Shown here: positions 61,701 to 64,000 of the stretch, piece by piece
Layout: every line of letters begins with the position of its first letter
How positions within the stretch are numbered: the stretch's first letter is position 1
Source of the DNA: Apostichopus japonicus
Lineage: Eukaryota > Echinodermata > Holothuroidea > Aspidochirotida > Stichopodidae
NCBI RefSeq assembly: GCF_037975245.1
Contig: NC_092583.1
Coordinates: 8,827,764 to 8,891,763, forward strand
Length of the DNA: 64,000 nt
Direction of reading: 5' to 3'
Translations under genes and position numbers: made by a program
Notes under the pieces: generated by a model
What the model saw: only the letters and a program-made list of their open reading frames with translations
What the model was told of the DNA's origin: nothing
Databases searched by the model: none

Positions 61701-63756
61701 GATGACATCAACTATATATTGACAGCATGCTCTGAGAGAGGACTAAGTAAATTGTTGGCAGTAAGGACCATCTACCAACAAGCTCAAGGTATGTTTATAA
61801 CGTGTTAAATATGGTATGAATCGCAAAACATGCAAACACATTGATCCACAAAGAATATATGCACCTTTAGGTAATATACCATTGTCTTAACTTAACTTAA
61901 TTAACCCAATTTTGATAGGAGAAGGACCCTCCATCAATATCATTTGATACAAATAATGTGTTAAATAATTTGGCAAGAAATCCAATAACAGCAATGGCCT
62001 GTAAAGTACTTCAAACCAAGAAAGATAATCCAATTTAGATGTTCAGAAGTGTAATTATTCCACACTGCATGTTTCATTCAATGTCAAAGTCTTGCATTGC
62101 AGTCAATTATTTGCATAAGTCTCTAACTTATCTGATATACTCATAAGTGTGATTTGGGATATGTTCAGACAAGATTGGTAAAATTTGGGAATTTCCTTTC
62201 CTTTCCTTTTGAAATTGATAATTTAATATCTTTGATAGATTGGAGGTTCATTGAATGGGCTTGACTTTGTTGAATTGCTCAGAAACAGGGCCAAAATCTC
62301 AAATCAAGGAAAGTGAAAGATTTGCAGTGTCTGAGTGTCACCTCTAATAACATGCTAAAGTTGGACACAAATTTGAGCTCACTAAATTTGGTGCAAGTTT
62401 TTACAATATTTTCCTGGAAAATGTACAGCATAAATAATTAAAATTCATTGAACTGTGTTTATTAACATAACCAAATCTCTTGGGTTGAAGACAATCTTTA
62501 ATAATGTTTGCATCTTATATGTTTGTTTCAGATTCAAAGTTGACCAAAACAGTACTAAAAGATCAACCAAAGGCATTAGAAGAAAATAGGCAGGAACTCT
62601 ATCACAAACTAACTGAAGCAGAAGATGAAAAAAAAACAGCTCACTGAAAGGCTAAAGACAACAGAGGAGGAAAGACAGCAATTGAAAGATACATTGAAGA
62701 CAACAGAGGAGGAAAGACAACAGCTGACTGGAAGGCTTAAGACAATAGATGAGGAAAGACAACAATTCAAAGATGCACTGAAGGCAGCAGAGGAGGGAAG
62801 ACAACAGCTGTCTGAAAAACTAAAGACAACAGAGGAGGAAAGACAACAATTCGAAGATGCATTGAGGGAAACAGACAAAGACTTCAGAAATACATTGAAT
62901 ACAGCTGAGAACAAACTGAAAACATTGAAGGATGAGAAGGAAGAATTACTTCAGCAGCAGAATTGGTTAGACGTCACATAACATGTGATTATAGATATCC
63001 GATGACCAAGTTACCTGATTGGGTCATGAGAAATGTATTTACTAGAACAAGATTACCATTCTGTTTGATCTAGTGATGTAACAGTGAATTTTTAATTTAA
63101 CATTCCAAACACAACATGTATTTTCAGATATTAGGAAATGTTTATGATGTCCAACAGTAGAGGTCCAATAAGAACATGTTAACAGCTCTTTGTCTCAAGA
63201 ATTTTATACAAGCATGATATTTAGTTCATGTGATGTACATTAACTATACACATGTTTATAGAGGTCGAAGGTGGTTTGAGATTAAACGAGGTTCATTTTT
63301 CTAAGACAGTTGTTTGGCCACCATCCTGGAAGTTCCTTTTGGAAGTTAGGTCACAGAGCTCTGCATTAATTTACTTTGAACATGTGATTTCTCTGAGGCA
63401 CCTGTAGTAAATGTTCAGTAGTTCCATCCTCAAGTAAAAGATCAAAATATTATCAGTTCAGCCTGCCTGAAAATAAATGTGAAGAAATTTGTCAACTTGG
63501 AGAATATGTTCCCTTCAGACATGAAAACTTCAATGCTAGTATAAATATTAATATGTGGCAAGTAATCACAAGGAGGTGCGTCCTTCTTGTCTCATTCACT
63601 GTGTTGTTTGCATAACAGGAGCTGGAGGAGGCTAAATCAAGTCTGAGAGCTACAAAAGATGAACTTGTAAAGTCTCAACTGGAATATGCCAAAGAATACA
63701 TGGCCTTACAAGAGGTCTTGAGACAGACTAGGGAAGCCTTGAATCAGCAAGAATTG
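55769..63756 (+). CDS. Beta-propeller / helical-bundle / coiled-coil protein, 3' partial
   Basis: Exons 55769-55788 (in a putative 5' exon from 55710), 58063-58909, 61518-61788, 62532-62965 and 63619-63756. The start is MASANTS spliced to VHTTIARFTVRND. Exon 2 is a propeller of NHL/WD-like blades (VCLLDGHLFLTCCKETIALYD, NPCDITVSNNKLFICTG), with a three-fold SGGHSSI repeat. Exon 3 encodes about 90 residues of a helical, death-fold-like domain (KKDDCKKLLDYFEV, FDDINYILTACSERGLSKLL); this call is tentative. Exon 4 is a coiled coil of 14-residue units (LKTTEEERQQLKDT). Exon 5 continues it (ELEEAKSSLRATKDEL). In exon 4 the frame entering the exon meets a stop just after a run of nine A at 62628, and the coiled coil reads in another frame. 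Role unknown; the modules suggest an intracellular scaffold or signalling protein. The gene continues past the window. Confidence 0.7.
57715..57955 (-). mobile_element. tRNA-derived SINE in intron 1
   Basis: On the complement, GTTAGCTCAGTGGTCAACGCC (A-box) precedes GGTTCGAGTCAC (B-box) by about 35 bp, with body GCAAGCAGGAACTCGCGAAG at the far end. It is the same family as the copy at 19425. Confidence 0.78.
58742..58804 (+). repeat. 21-bp in-frame repeat in the propeller exon
   Basis: TCTGGGGGTCATTCT occurs three times at 21-bp spacing, encoding SGGHSSI, SGGHSPI and SGGHILA. It probably forms a surface loop between propeller strands. Confidence 0.88.
58910..61517. other. Intron 2 of the propeller/coiled-coil gene
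   Basis: 2.6 kb, AT-rich. A G run lies near 59482 and a small imperfect inverted repeat (GGGTGTT and AACACCC) at 59316-59371. No mobile element with clear borders and no other gene seen. Confidence 0.55.
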
Positions 63757-63779
63757 GTAAAGCTCCTTTCATACTTTAT

Positions 63780-64000
63780 CGGGTGACGGTTTAGAAAGAT
63801 CTGTAGGGCAATGCAATCATGCAGCTTCCGTGACCTGGAAAGGCGATGATGCGTATCCAGAACGGGATGATACGGGTCCAGTATGGGTAACTACGACGTT
63901 GTTATGGGTTGATATGGATGTTACAGATAGATTCCGGGGTCTATCCCGTATATGTACGGACAACTTACGGGTTCTAATACGGCTTTCAACGGGCTGTTAC
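63780..64000. other. Unassigned sequence rich in ACGGG/ATACGG words
   Basis: After the donor at 63757 the composition changes to frequent ACGGG, CCCGTAT and ATGGGT words (GGGATGATACGGGTCCAG, CTATCCCGTATATGTACGG). It may be the start of a dispersed repeat cut by the window end. Confidence 0.35.

Noticed and set aside
63780-64000. Tandem repeat near the window end
   Set aside because: The ACGGG words recur without a fixed period, so no array could be defined.

Overview
The window looks like nuclear DNA of a marine invertebrate deuterostome, most likely an echinoderm and possibly a sea cucumber. It is AT-rich, its genes are split by many introns with GT-AG borders, and it is crowded with short hAT-type elements, tRNA-derived SINEs, long (TA)n tracts and minisatellites. 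The species assignment is inference. No prokaryotic features are present.

Layout. 1-3.8 kb: a 42-bp hairpin minisatellite and a decayed LINE interrupted by a hAT element. 3.8-13.6 kb (+): eleven exons of NGLY1 (cytosolic peptide:N-glycanase) running to the stop codon; the first exon lies upstream of the window or was not seen. 13.8-14.4 kb: a 119-bp minisatellite. 17.2-25.3 kb (+): a three-exon secreted C-type lectin whose first intron holds a nest of four mobile elements and whose second intron holds a 1.9-kb terminal-inverted-repeat element. 28.2-35.1 kb (+): a protein kinase of about 980 residues with a basic N-terminal half and a 21-bp repeat exon. 39.2-41.0 kb (-): the end of an LDLa-CUB gene. 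43.2-48.3 kb (+): a decayed second copy of the kinase gene that has lost the kinase domain. 51.2-51.4 kb (-): a second, open CUB terminal exon. 48.7-53.4 kb: (TA)n tracts, SINEs, two short terminal-inverted-repeat elements and the tail of a restriction-like-endonuclease LINE. 55.7-63.8 kb (+): a beta-propeller / helical-bundle / coiled-coil gene that continues past the window.

How the parts relate. NGLY1 belongs to the cytosolic glycoprotein quality-control pathway and is unrelated to its neighbours. The kinase and CUB genes appear to form one unit that was duplicated in tandem: promoter, first-exon, repeat-exon and CUB-exon sequences all recur about 12-15 kb apart in the same order and orientation. 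In unit 1 the kinase is intact and the CUB terminal exon carries a stop. In unit 2 the kinase is dead and the CUB exon is open. The lectin, the CUB/LDLa protein and the propeller/coiled-coil protein would fit an expanded recognition or immune gene set, but nothing in the sequence proves that.
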